DNA of 64,000 bases from Bifidobacterium coryneforme (GTDB taxonomy: Bacteria > Actinomycetota > Actinomycetes > Actinomycetales > Bifidobacteriaceae). Each line of letters begins with the position of its first letter. Position 1 is the first letter of the stretch. The position numbers were made by a program, and so were the translations under genes. This document shows positions 1 to 8,667 of this stretch, piece after piece. The DNA is taken from NCBI RefSeq assembly GCF_000737865.1, contig NZ_CP007287.1, forward strand, positions 978,872-1,042,871. The letters are read 5' to 3'. Below the pieces are notes generated by a model, which was given only the letters and a program-made list of their open reading frames with translations, searched no databases and was not told the origin of the DNA.

Positions 1-595
1 TGTTGACCTGGACCGGAATCTCCTCCGGCTCAGGCTTACGGACCAGGGTTGCCTTCAGAGAGGCCAGGTCCACATCCAGATATCCGGGAACCGCCGGCAG
101 GACGTCGCGGTGGACACCCTCGGCTGCAATCTGGAAGGGCACGGTTGTCTGGCTCTTGGGCTTGACCTGGATGGTCTGGCCGGGCTTGACCCTGTAGGAG
201 GGGCGATCGACGATGTTGCCATCGACCAGGATGTGGCGATGAACCACATACTGACGAGCCTGGGCGGTGGTCCGTGCAATGCCTGCACGAAGGACCAGGT
301 TGTCCAGACGGCACTCGAGCTCGCGCAGCATGGCCTCACCGGTCTGTCCGGACTCATGGGTGCCGCGCTCGTAGATGGCCCTCAGCTGCTTCTCTGAGAC
401 GCCGTACTGTGCGCGCAGACGCTGCTTTTCGCGCAGACGGACTGCGTAATCGGATTCGGTCCTGCGGCGGGTGCGACCATGCTCGCCGGGAGCATAGGGG
501 CGCTTTTCGAAGAGGCGCTGAGCCTTGGGGGTCAGGGCGATGCCCAGGGCGCGGGACAGACGGACCTGCCTGCGCGCACGCTGAATCTTGGTCAT
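1..595 (-). CDS. rpsD: 30S ribosomal protein S4 (3' end outside window)
   Basis: Primary 16S rRNA-binding protein that nucleates assembly of the 30S body. The minus-strand frame opens with MTKIQRARRQVRLSRALGI and continues with the S4 core, including the S4 RNA-binding domain around YVVHRHILVDGNIVDRPSYR, and it runs off the left edge after about 198 codons at IPVQVN, so only the last few residues are missing. The ATG at 593-595 is preceded by the weak Shine-Dalgarno AAGGAATGAAG. It is divergent from the permease gene to its right. Family assignment is certain; only the C-terminus is not visible. Confidence 0.95.
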   Translation of the reverse strand, partial: MTKIQRARRQVRLSRALGIALTPKAQRLFEKRPYAPGEHGRTRRRTESDYAVRLREKQRLRAQYGVSEKQLRAIYERGTHESGQTGEAMLRELECRLDNLVLRAGIARTTAQARQYVVHRHILVDGNIVDRPSYRVKPGQTIQVKPKSQTTVPFQIAAEGVHRDVLPAVPGYLDVDLASLKATLVRKPEPEEIPVQVN

Positions 596-961
596 TACTT
601 CATTCCTTACTTGGTTCTGTCGTTATCTGAACGAAGACGGTCGAAACCGTCGAGTCAGGCCTCTCCAATGCTTCACCGTGCCAAGCACGAACGACCTTAC
701 GGCCGCCGACCCATTGATGGGCTGAGACTCCAGATAGATGAGCACACAAACGCGCACACCAAGAGCCTATTTAACCACAGATCCCTGACCAGGGGAACGA
801 AGGATGATTCCATGCCTCCCTGTATGCTCCTGACTGGCAAATCACAACAGCCCGGAACACCGATCAGAACCATCCCCACTGATTGCGTAGTTCAGGCATT
901 CTTCCAGATCAGGAAGCGCAGACGGCAAGCATGGAGGGCCGCCTGGCAAAAAAGGAGAGCC
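596..961. other. Intergenic region between divergent rpsD and the nucleobase permease
   Basis: This 366-base spacer must hold the promoters of rpsD (leftward) and the permease (rightward). An open frame in register with the permease crosses the whole spacer, but it overlaps rpsD and its composition does not look coding. I see no strong hairpin, riboswitch core or tRNA. The only clear signal is the Shine-Dalgarno AAAGGAGA just before the permease ATG at 962. Confidence 0.5.
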
Positions 962-2398
962 ATGGTCCAGCAGAGCCGTAACCAGTCCGAAATGCGACAG
1001 ACCCCAGAACGGGCATCAGACGAGATGGGCGACGCAACGAATCCCACGGAACAAGGCGCGAGGTCCACCGAGAAGGACTCCGGAAAAACGGCGAGCGCCC
1101 TTACCGACATGAACGCAAGTATCTCCTTCTGGAAGGGCCTCCCCTTTGGCCTCCAGCATGTCATGGCCATGTTCGTCGCCAATCTGGCTCCTATTTTCCT
1201 GGTGGCTGCAGCAGCCGGGATGTCTCCGGCGGAATCGGCCATGGTCATCCAGAACGGGCTCCTGGTGGCCGGCCTGGGTACCTGCCTTCAACTGTATCCG
1301 CTCTGGCGTGTAGGTGGCCGCCTGCCCATGGTCACCGGCATCTCCTTTACCTACGTGGCGGCGGCCGTGGCCATCGTGGCCCATCAGGGATACGGGGTCG
1401 TGGTCGGTGCCGTTCTTGCCGGTGGGTTGGTAGAGCTCATCCTCGGCCTGACAGCTGACTACTGGCGTCGATTCGTTCCGCCCATCGTTTCAGCCATAGT
1501 CGTCACCTCCATCGGGTTTTCCCTGCTATCGGTCGGCGCGCAATCCTTCGGCGGCGGCGCCGGAGCCGAGGATTTCGGGTCCTGGCAGAACCTGACGCTG
1601 GCGGTCATCTCCCTGGTGGCATGCCTGGCATTCCAGCTCCTCATGAAGGGAACCGCCAAGCAGCTCTCCGTGCTCTTCGGCCTGGTGGTCGGCTATGTAG
1701 TGGCCCTGTTCATGGGCAAGGTGGACCTCTCCGGATTCCAAAACCTCCAAATCGTCTCACTGCCACGGCTCATGCCGTTCAAGCCTGAGTTCGACGCGGG
1801 AGCCATCATCTCCTTCTCCCTGCTCTACGTGGTGTCTTCGGTCGAGGTAATCGGCGACACCACAGCCCTCTGCAAGGTCGGCATGGACCGCAAGCCGACA
1901 GACCGCGAAATGAGCGGCGCCATCGCAGGTGACGGATTCATCTCCATGGTCTCAGGGCTCTTCGGTTGCCTTCCACTGACATCCTTCGCCCAGAACATCG
2001 GCCTGGTGGCCATGACCAAGGTGGTCAACCGCAAGGTCATTCTCTCCGGGGGGCTGATTCTGATTCTGGCCTCTTTCGTTCCCGGTGTTGCGGCTGTTTT
2101 CGACTCACTCCCCCAGGCCGTTCTCGGCGGGTGCACAATCATGATGTTCGGCAACATCATCCTCTCCGGCTTCCAGATGATTGCCGAGGCAGGATTCACC
2201 CAGCGCAACATCACGATTGCGGCCCTCTCCCTAACCATCGGTATAGGGTTCACTCAGGTGAAGGATATCTTTGTGGCCTTCCCCGCCCTCTTCCAGTCCA
2301 TCTTCTCCAACAATTGCATTGCAGTAGCCTTCGTGGTGGCTGTCATACTCAATATGGTTCTCCCGGGTGAGGAGCGATTCCAGGTCAGCAAGCCCTGA
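962..2398 (+). CDS. NCS2-family nucleobase (xanthine/uracil) permease
   Basis: Polytopic membrane transporter of the nucleobase:cation symporter-2 family, importing xanthine, uracil or a related base by proton symport. The 478-residue product starts at the ATG at 962 behind AAAGGAGA; the same frame is open for about 480 bases further upstream, but that part overlaps rpsD and has no transporter character. After about 50 polar residues come some 12-14 hydrophobic segments. The signature QNIGLVAMTKVVNR lies near residue 345 and an acidic segment VEVIGDTTA near residue 295, as in NCS2 proteins. Substrate cannot be fixed from sequence; nearby xpt and guaA favour a purine. Nothing marks it as degraded. 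Confidence 0.85.
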   Translation: MVQQSRNQSEMRQTPERASDEMGDATNPTEQGARSTEKDSGKTASALTDMNASISFWKGLPFGLQHVMAMFVANLAPIFLVAAAAGMSPAESAMVIQNGLLVAGLGTCLQLYPLWRVGGRLPMVTGISFTYVAAAVAIVAHQGYGVVVGAVLAGGLVELILGLTADYWRRFVPPIVSAIVVTSIGFSLLSVGAQSFGGGAGAEDFGSWQNLTLAVISLVACLAFQLLMKGTAKQLSVLFGLVVGYVVALFMGKVDLSGFQNLQIVSLPRLMPFKPEFDAGAIISFSLLYVVSSVEVIGDTTALCKVGMDRKPTDREMSGAIAGDGFISMVSGLFGCLPLTSFAQNIGLVAMTKVVNRKVILSGGLILILASFVPGVAAVFDSLPQAVLGGCTIMMFGNIILSGFQMIAEAGFTQRNITIAALSLTIGIGFTQVKDIFVAFPALFQSIFSNNCIAVAFVVAVILNMVLPGEERFQVSKP

Positions 2399-2543
2399 AC
2401 ACCCAAACTGCAAGCACCCCCCTGTAGGTGATTGCCAAGAGGTTTCTTCCGTGCCGACACCAGCCATACCTGGCGTGATTGCCCTTCTTGCGTAGAGTGG
2501 TTCGGTTGGGGAAGCAACCTGATTAATTCAAGGGGAGACGATA

Positions 2544-4388
2544 ATACAATCCGGCAAACAGCAATCTCGACCGGTTCGACGGTTGGCTCTGACATCCGCA
2601 GTTGCCGGCGCTGCACTACTGGGATGCGCTACTCCGGCAGTGGCGGATCAGAGTGCCACGGATGTGAATCCGGCGCAATCCGAAGGGATGACCAGCGCGG
2701 AAAACCCAAAACTGGAGGCCGCCAAGCACCGACTCAACAAGACCGAAGCAGCCCTGACCAAGGCCCAACAGGATTTTGACACCGCCCAGGAAGAGCAGAC
2801 AAAGGCCGCCTCAGACAAGGCCCGGTCAGCCAGGATCCTTGACGAGAAGCAGACCGCTTACAACCAGGCAAGAAACACCCCGGCCCTTACGCAGGCGCGG
2901 CACAATGTCGAAACCGCCACCGCCGAGCATGAACAGGCCAAGGCTGCATTCGACGCGGCGCAGCAGGAGGTCACGCGTCTGGAGCATCTGGAATCCGGAT
3001 CCGGTGCCACCATCACCGAACTCACTGAGGCCCGGGACCAGGCAAAAGCCGCTCTGGACCATGCCGAACTCACCACAGCCAGCAGTCGGGCGGCCGCAGC
3101 CGAAGCCGACCAGCTCAGACCTCAGGGAACCGCGGGTTACTTCAAGCATAAAGGTGCAACCGGCGCCTACAACATCCTGACCGATTCGGGATACAGCGAC
3201 AAGACCCACGGCTCCATCCAACTCGGACAGAGCGGGGATGCGACCAGCATCGATCAGATGTTAGAGACCTTGCAGTGGTTGGATGAAGCCAATCGAATCA
3301 GGGCGGCTTAAGGAAAGCGCGAACTACAGGTCTCCGATACTCTGATGGCCATGGCACAGGCCGATGCGGATTGGAGCAGAGACAACAATAATGACCATGC
3401 AAGGGTATTCCCTATCGGTGAGAATCTGATTTGGACCTCCCCTACCTCGGGATACAACCCGTTCGATTACTGGTATACCGAAGAGAAGGGAAACAAGGTA
3501 AAAGGCGAGGGTGAAACCGGCCACTACGAGAACGTCATCAATGACAACTACGCATTCACCGGATTCGCGATCTCAAACGCATCCAATGGCATGATAACGA
3601 TGGCCCAGACCTTCCAGTTCACTGCGCCATCAGTGACGCGGTCCCTCGACCCTAACCTCTACTGGGCGGGGAACCACAACAGCAGCACGGCAGACTACTT
3701 CCAGGACAGCAACGACTATTTGAACTTCCTTGACGACGCCCAAGCCGAGTTGACCAGTGCCCAAGCGGCGGAGACAGCGGCTCGGGCTGACCTGGATGCG
3801 AGGCAGAGGGCGCTTGATGCGGCCCAATCCGGCCCCTCCCCAAGCACTGGACTGATCGCTGCCAGGAGTGCCCGTGACCTGGCTCGCACCAACCTGGACG
3901 CAGCCGCCTCGAACCTGACCAACGCCCAGGCCACCCTGACCGCAGCCCAGGCGGCAGTGGACTCGGACCCTGATGTTGTCGCTGCCCTGCAGGCACTCAA
4001 TGAGGCCAATGACAACCTGAGCAAGGCCAATCATGCAATCGCTCTGGCCGACGGCAACCTCGCAACAGCCCGGAGGAATCTTGCAGATGCCCTTGCTGAG
4101 CGTGCGGCAGCCTACCAGGAGCTCACCGCAGCACTCGTTTCCGGAGGTCTCGGAGTCGATAATCGCCCCTTTGATGGTGTCGTGACCGGAACCCCCGGCA
4201 CCGGCATATCCCAGACCGGAAAGCCGGCAAAACCCTCAGACCAGCGTATCGTGTCCCAAGCACCTGCCGGAGGTCCGGGGCGCCTCGCTCTTACCGGTTC
4301 GGATTCCCTGATCGCCGCTGCAGCGGCCGCATCACTGTGCGCAACAGCAATGGGAGCCTTTGCCATACGCCGGAAAGTCCTGTTCTGA
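2544..4388 (+). pseudogene. CAP-domain, coiled-coil, sortase-anchored surface protein, broken by an in-frame stop
   Basis: Encodes, in one continuous frame, a Gram-positive surface protein of about 614 codons. In order: a signal peptide (basic QSRPVRR, hydrophobic LALTSAVAGAALLG, cleavage near AVA-DQ); an Ala/Glu/Gln-rich coiled coil; a CAP/SCP-like domain (from GTAGYFKHKGATGAYNIL to ETGHYENVI and TGFAISN); a second Ala-rich coiled coil; and a sortase signal LALTG (LPXTG variant) with hydrophobic segment and RRK tail. Two defects are visible. Codon 3309-3311 is TAA in the middle of the CAP domain, with homologous sequence (GKRELQVSDTLMAMAQ) continuing in the same frame; a GAA to TAA change would explain it. 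The position expected for the start, 7 bases after AAGGGGAG (2530-2537), is ATA at 2544, not ATG. Without these the cell could only make truncated pieces, from TTG 2583 to 3311 or ATG 3345 to 4388. Stop-codon readthrough or sequence error are the alternatives. Confidence 0.7.
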
Positions 4389-4407
4389 GGCTCTACCGAC
4401 TTCAACG

Positions 4408-4446
4408 GCCTCCGATTCGTGATTTCAGGACGAATCGGAGGCTGTT
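4408..4446. terminator. Bidirectional intrinsic terminator
   Basis: A 13-bp perfect stem (GCCTCCGATTCGT / ACGAATCGGAGGC) with a 9-base loop is followed by TGTTT. It lies between the convergent surface-protein pseudogene and pcrA. Confidence 0.75.
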
Positions 4447-4473
4447 TCCGTTCCCAATGAACAATCGCAGGGT

Positions 4474-7125
4474 TCAGAGCTTCTCGATGGGGGCCAGGCG
4501 TAGCATCAGCCGTTTGGTTCCCTCGGAGCCGAAGTCCACGGTCAGTACCGAGTTGTGTCCCTTATCCTGGACATCAACCACCTTGCCCAGCCCATACTGA
4601 TCATGGGCCACCCTGTCGCCGATAGAGAAGTCCTGAATGGACAGCCCGTTCGATCTGGGCTCGGCGGGCGCTGCGGCTGGCTTGGATTTCAATCCCGAAC
4701 CCTGACCGCTGCGCCTGGTGGTGATCCTTCCATTCCGCCTTGAACCGGAAGACCACGATCCACCACCCCGCTGAGAACCGTACCCTCTGGACCCGTATGA
4801 ACTGCGTGAGGAACCGCCCGAGCGACTGGACCCACGTGACCAGGAGGATCCCGATCGCGATTCGGTACCGCTTCCACCGAAGGCCCTGCCGCCGAAGGAG
4901 GCTCCGTCACCTTCGTCTTCGAACCCGCCGAACTCATCGTCATCATCGCCAAAGCCCCAGCCTGAGTGCATGCGTTCGAAGCCCGCCTCCTTACGCTTCC
5001 AATCAAGGAGGCTTTCGGGAATATCATCGAGGAACTGGCTGGGCAGCATCTCGTTGGACTGCCCCCACTGGGCACGGACGGCGGATCTGGTCAGGTAGAG
5101 CCGTTGTTTGGCTCGGGTGACACCGACATAAGCCAGACGTCGCTCCTCCTGCAGTTCGGTTGCATCCTCCAGGCTTCGGGAATGGGGAAATGTGCCCTGC
5201 TCCATGCCAGTGAGGAAGACGACTGGATATTCAAGTCCCTTGGCCGTATGGAGCGTCATCAGGGTCACCTTCCCTGAATCGTCACCGATACCTGGCAGCT
5301 GATCGGAATCGGCAACCAGGGCGGTGGTCTCCAGGAACCCGGCCAGGGAGGCATCCGGGGTCTTCTGCTCGAATTCCGCTGCCACGGACTGCAACTGCGA
5401 CAGGTTCTCGACCCGGGAGGCATCCTGTGGATCGGTCGACTTGTTCAGCTCGTCCAGCAACCCCGACTCATCAAGTACCTCCGCCACAATCTCCGAGGGT
5501 TTGGAGTCATGCTCGGCGGCAAAGGCGGTCAGGGACCTGATGAGATCTCGGAAGGTGGCCATCCGCTTGGAGGTAAGCGTGGAGATACCCTCCACCTCGT
5601 CCAGGCGCTCCACCCCGGTCCAGAAACTCGTGCCATGAAGGTCGGCATAGGTGGCAGCCGCCGCCTCAGCCCTTGCACCCAGGCCGCGTTTGGGCACATT
5701 CAGTATGCGCCTCATATTCACATCATCTTCGGGATTGGCTATGGCATGCAGGTAGGCAAGCGCATCCTTGATCTCCCGGCGTTCATAGAACTTCGTCCCA
5801 CCGACCAGCTGGTAGGGCAATCCAGCATTGATCAGGGCCTCCTCAAGTGCCCGCGACTGGGCGTTGGCCCGGTACATGATGGCCATGTCGGAGTAGTGTA
5901 TGCCTTCCTCATTGCGGAGACGGGCGATTTCGGTCGCAATCCAGGCGGCCTCCTGCTGGGCATTGTCGGCCGCGTAGCCGACAATCGGTTCCCCTTTGCC
6001 CAGTGCTGTCCAGAGTTTCTTTGGCTTCCTGCCCTCGTTTTTGACGATGATGGCATTGGCTGCGTCCAGAATGGTCTGCGTGGACCGATAGTTCTGCTCC
6101 AGAAGGATGGTCCTGGCTCCGGGGAAGTCCTTCTCGAAATCGCGGATATTGCTGATATCCGCACCTCGGAAGGCATAGATGGACTGATCGGAATCACCGA
6201 CCACGGTAATCCAGGCGGGACCCTCACTCCCCGCTCCTAGCGGGATGGCGGCCGCGTTCGCTCCAGGGGCCCCAGGAGCACCGAACCCATTCATGTGCTG
6301 TACATCTTCATGGGTTTCCCGCCCCTGACCTACCCCAGCCAGTTCTCGCATGAGCACATATTGGGCGTGGTTGGTGTCCTGGTACTCATCGACCAGGATA
6401 TATCGGAAGCGACGATGGTAGTACTGGGCCACCATGGGTGCCTTCTGCAGGAGTTCCACGGTTCGGACTATCAGGTCGTCAAAGTCCACGGCATTGGCCA
6501 TGGCCAACCGGTGTTGGTACTCGGCATAGACGACCGAATAGAGCTCCTCCTCATTGCCGAACCGAGCAACGATCTGCTGTCCCTTTTCGCCGGGTTTGTA
6601 ATCGGGAGCGTACTCTGCCAGCCGGGTCTGCCAACCCTGGAGGTTGTTCTTGTAATCGGAGATGTGGGAAAGGATGTTCCTGGGGGTATACCGTTTCAGG
6701 TCAATATTCAGGTCCTGCCCGATCAGCTTGATGAGCCGCTCGCAATCAGCAGTGTCATAGATGGAGAACCCGGAACGCAGACCGATGGCATTCCCGTCGC
6801 GTCTGAGGATTCTGACACATGCCGAATGGAAGGTGGAGACCCACATGCGCTCAGCAACAGGGCCAATGAGCCCACCCAGACGCTCCCGCATCTCCGCGGC
6901 GGCCTTGTTGGTGAAGGTGATGGCCAGGACCTGGCTGGGCCAGGCACCGAACTGACTGAGTATCCAAGCGATTCGGCGGGTCAGCACGCGGGTCTTGCCC
7001 GAGCCTGCACCTGCTCCGATCAGCAGGGCGGGTCCCCGATACTGGACAGCCTCCGCCTGCCTGTCGTTAAGGCCGTTGAGCAGGTCCCCTGCACTGCGCT
7101 GGATCATGTCCGGTTCTTCGCTCAC
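4474..7125 (-). CDS. pcrA: ATP-dependent 3'-5' DNA helicase PcrA/UvrD
   Basis: Superfamily 1A helicase that acts in nucleotide-excision repair, mismatch processing and removal of RecA or RNA polymerase from DNA. The 883-residue product has the Q motif LNDRQAEAV (19-27), Walker A GAGAGSGKT (37-45), motif Ia ITFTNKAAAEM, motif II VDEYQDTNHAQY, motif III VVGDSDQSIYAFRGAD, motif V TLMTLHTAKGLE and motif VI RRLAYVGVTRAK. A Ser/Gly/Arg-rich linker of about 75 residues follows, then a PcrA-type C-terminal Tudor-like domain (RVAHDQYGLGKVV). I start at GTG 7125 because AAGAGGTGG lies at the right distance; an ATG 26 codons upstream has no ribosome site. About 40 residues of Gly/Ala-rich sequence are inserted between motifs II and III. 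No LexA box is visible upstream. Confidence 0.93.
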   Translation of the reverse strand: MSEEPDMIQRSAGDLLNGLNDRQAEAVQYRGPALLIGAGAGSGKTRVLTRRIAWILSQFGAWPSQVLAITFTNKAAAEMRERLGGLIGPVAERMWVSTFHSACVRILRRDGNAIGLRSGFSIYDTADCERLIKLIGQDLNIDLKRYTPRNILSHISDYKNNLQGWQTRLAEYAPDYKPGEKGQQIVARFGNEEELYSVVYAEYQHRLAMANAVDFDDLIVRTVELLQKAPMVAQYYHRRFRYILVDEYQDTNHAQYVLMRELAGVGQGRETHEDVQHMNGFGAPGAPGANAAAIPLGAGSEGPAWITVVGDSDQSIYAFRGADISNIRDFEKDFPGARTILLEQNYRSTQTILDAANAIIVKNEGRKPKKLWTALGKGEPIVGYAADNAQQEAAWIATEIARLRNEEGIHYSDMAIMYRANAQSRALEEALINAGLPYQLVGGTKFYERREIKDALAYLHAIANPEDDVNMRRILNVPKRGLGARAEAAAATYADLHGTSFWTGVERLDEVEGISTLTSKRMATFRDLIRSLTAFAAEHDSKPSEIVAEVLDESGLLDELNKSTDPQDASRVENLSQLQSVAAEFEQKTPDASLAGFLETTALVADSDQLPGIGDDSGKVTLMTLHTAKGLEYPVVFLTGMEQGTFPHSRSLEDATELQEERRLAYVGVTRAKQRLYLTRSAVRAQWGQSNEMLPSQFLDDIPESLLDWKRKEAGFERMHSGWGFGDDDDEFGGFEDEGDGASFGGRAFGGSGTESRSGSSWSRGSSRSGGSSRSSYGSRGYGSQRGGGSWSSGSRRNGRITTRRSGQGSGLKSKPAAAPAEPRSNGLSIQDFSIGDRVAHDQYGLGKVVDVQDKGHNSVLTVDFGSEGTKRLMLRLAPIEKL

Positions 7126-7300
7126 ATGCCACCTCTTGCCATCTGTCACAGCTGCTTGGGTACGATGAATGGGAATCACCCACCGAGTAGTCATTTGTAC
7201 CACAGAGCAGTGTCAAACATGCCTGCCGAAATCCTGTCGGGAATCCGGTCATCGTCCTGCAACGGGTGCCGGGCTCCAAACGCCAATCGCAGAGCAAAGG

Positions 7301-7336
7301 GAAACCCCGCCGGTCACTTGGACCGGCGGGGTTTCC
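7301..7336 (-). terminator. Intrinsic terminator after the LEA-like gene
   Basis: Stem GAAACCCCGCCGGTC with its near-perfect complement GACCGGCGGGGTTTC encloses a short ACTTG-type loop. It sits 22 bases past the stop of the leftward LEA-like gene, and its base is A/T-rich. Confidence 0.7.
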
Positions 7337-7358
7337 AGGAAGATGAGTATGGGAAGGT

Positions 7359-7652
7359 TCAGTCGCGGAACTGTTCCTTGGCATTGTTGGCTGCCTCTGT
7401 GGCGCCCTGCTTGGCCTTGGCCTGGGCCACATTCGCATTGGCCTTGGCCTCGTCCATCTTGTCAGAGGCGGCATCCTTGGCATCGCCCATCTTATCGGAG
7501 GCAGCGTCCTTGGCATCGCCAAGCTTGTCGGCAACGGCGTCCTTGGCGTCGGAAGCCTTGTCCATGACGTTGTCCTTGACGTCCCCGGCGACATCAGCAA
7601 TCTTCTCGCCGGCAGACTTCATGGCATCCTTTGCATCATTCAGAATCCCCAT
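7359..7652 (-). CDS. LEA/CsbD-like Ala-Lys-Asp repeat protein
   Basis: Small (97 aa), highly hydrophilic protein built from 11-residue repeats of the type DAKDAASDKMG, repeated at least four times (residues 31-68), with no Cys, Trp or Tyr. This pattern is typical of group-3 LEA-like and CsbD/YtxH-like stress proteins, which form amphipathic helices when dried or membrane-bound. An enzymatic role is unlikely. The ATG at 7652 follows a strong AGGAGG. Its promoter region carries a 19-base inverted repeat (7674-7692), and an intrinsic terminator follows it, so it is a monocistronic, probably stress-induced gene. The function is inferred from composition only. Confidence 0.7.
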   Translation of the reverse strand: MGILNDAKDAMKSAGEKIADVAGDVKDNVMDKASDAKDAVADKLGDAKDAASDKMGDAKDAASDKMDEAKANANVAQAKAKQGATEAANNAKEQFRD

Positions 7653-7673
7653 ATGGTCCTCCTTTGTATGTAA

Positions 7674-7692
7674 ACGTATCTGAAAGATACGT
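7674..7692. promoter_or_regulatory. Inverted repeat upstream of the LEA-like gene
   Basis: ACGTATC-TGAAA-GATACGT is a perfect 7-bp inverted repeat with a 5-base spacer, 22-40 bases before the start codon at 7652. It could be an operator or a hairpin in the 5' leader. I do not recognise the regulator. Confidence 0.45.
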
Positions 7693-7895
7693 GACCATTC
7701 GTTTCATTTTTCACAGTAGCAACGCCTGGTCTGAATCCGCGGATTTACGGGGTGACACGCCAAAATGGGGCCAGGAAACTCCCGACTCGCTTCTTTTGCC
7801 CATCCTCGTCTCGGGCATGGTCTTCCTGCAGGGTTATCTTGGAGGCTATCGTTGGGGGCGCGAGCCCGGTCGCATGAACATGTAAGGAATGCACT

Positions 7896-8486
7896 ATGAA
7901 GGAACTTGAGGAGAGAATCCGACGCCAGGGAACGGTCAAGCCCGGCAATGTACTTAAGGTGGATGCCTTCCTCAATCACCAATGCGACGTATCCCTCTTC
8001 GATCAGATGGGCGCCGAATGGGCCCGGCTTTTCAAAGACCGCCAAGTGGACAAGATTGTGACCATCGAAGCCTCAGGCATCGGCATCGCCTGCCTGGCCG
8101 CCAGGCACTTCGGCAACGTACCGGTCGTCTTTGCCAAGAAAACCCAATCCATCAACCTGGATGGAGACCAGTACATGGCCGAGATTTACTCCTTCACCAA
8201 GCAGAAGGTCTACCCCGTCATCGTTGCCAAGCGTTTCTTGACCAAGGGCGAGCACGTGCTGCTGATCGATGATTTCCTGGCCAAGGGGAACGCCCTGCAC
8301 GGCCTGATCGACATCTGCCATGATGCCGAGGTAATCATCGAAGGCATCGGCATCGCCGTTGAAAAAGGCTTCCAGGAGGGCGGCAAGGGCCTTCGACGGG
8401 AGGGATACAACCTCAAGTCGCTGGCCATTGTCGAGAGCATGGATGCGGATACCGGAACCGTCACCTTCGCTCCCAACGAGGACTGA
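7896..8486 (+). CDS. xpt: Xanthine phosphoribosyltransferase
   Basis: Cytosolic purine-salvage enzyme that converts xanthine and PRPP to XMP, the substrate of GMP synthase. The 196-residue length and start [12 protein letters not shown] match the Xpt family. Recognisable parts are the base/substrate segment [11 protein letters not shown] (near 53-63) and the PRPP-binding motif [14 protein letters not shown] (near 122-135). The ATG at 7896 follows TAAGGAATG. It converges on guaA; both act on XMP/GMP, so the arrangement makes metabolic sense. I searched the 240-base leader for a guanine riboswitch core and found none. Confidence 0.93.
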   Translation: MKELEERIRRQGTVKPGNVLKVDAFLNHQCDVSLFDQMGAEWARLFKDRQVDKIVTIEASGIGIACLAARHFGNVPVVFAKKTQSINLDGDQYMAEIYSFTKQKVYPVIVAKRFLTKGEHVLLIDDFLAKGNALHGLIDICHDAEVIIEGIGIAVEKGFQEGGKGLRREGYNLKSLAIVESMDADTGTVTFAPNED

Positions 8487-8524
8487 ATTCCTCTTCCGAT
8501 ATAGCCGTATCGACGGTAAACATA

Positions 8525-8559
8525 AGCGTCAGGTGGAATCACACCATCTGACGCTTTTT
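8525..8559 (+). terminator. Intrinsic terminator after xpt
   Basis: AGCGTCAG-GTGG pairs with CCATCTGACGCT (12-bp stem with one G-T pair, 7-base loop) and is followed by TTTTT. It is a textbook rho-independent terminator 39 bases past the xpt stop. Confidence 0.85.
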
Positions 8560-8667
8560 AGAGACTCACCGTATCGGTCCGCTATTCTCTATGCGGCACT
8601 ATCCAGGATGAACTGGAATTGTTCACCCTGTCTTCCATTTCACACCAAGTGACGGCACTGAGCGGAA

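Noticed and set aside
479-961. Permease start 483 bases further upstream
   Set aside because: The extension overlaps rpsD and shows no transporter-like sequence; ATG 962 has a good Shine-Dalgarno.
3345-4388. 3345-4388 as an independent intact gene
   Set aside because: It begins in the middle of a CAP domain, lacks a signal peptide although it ends with a sortase signal, and continues in the same frame from the upstream piece.
7653-7895. Guanine riboswitch before xpt
   Set aside because: Searched for the conserved purine-aptamer core and paired loops in the leader; none was found.
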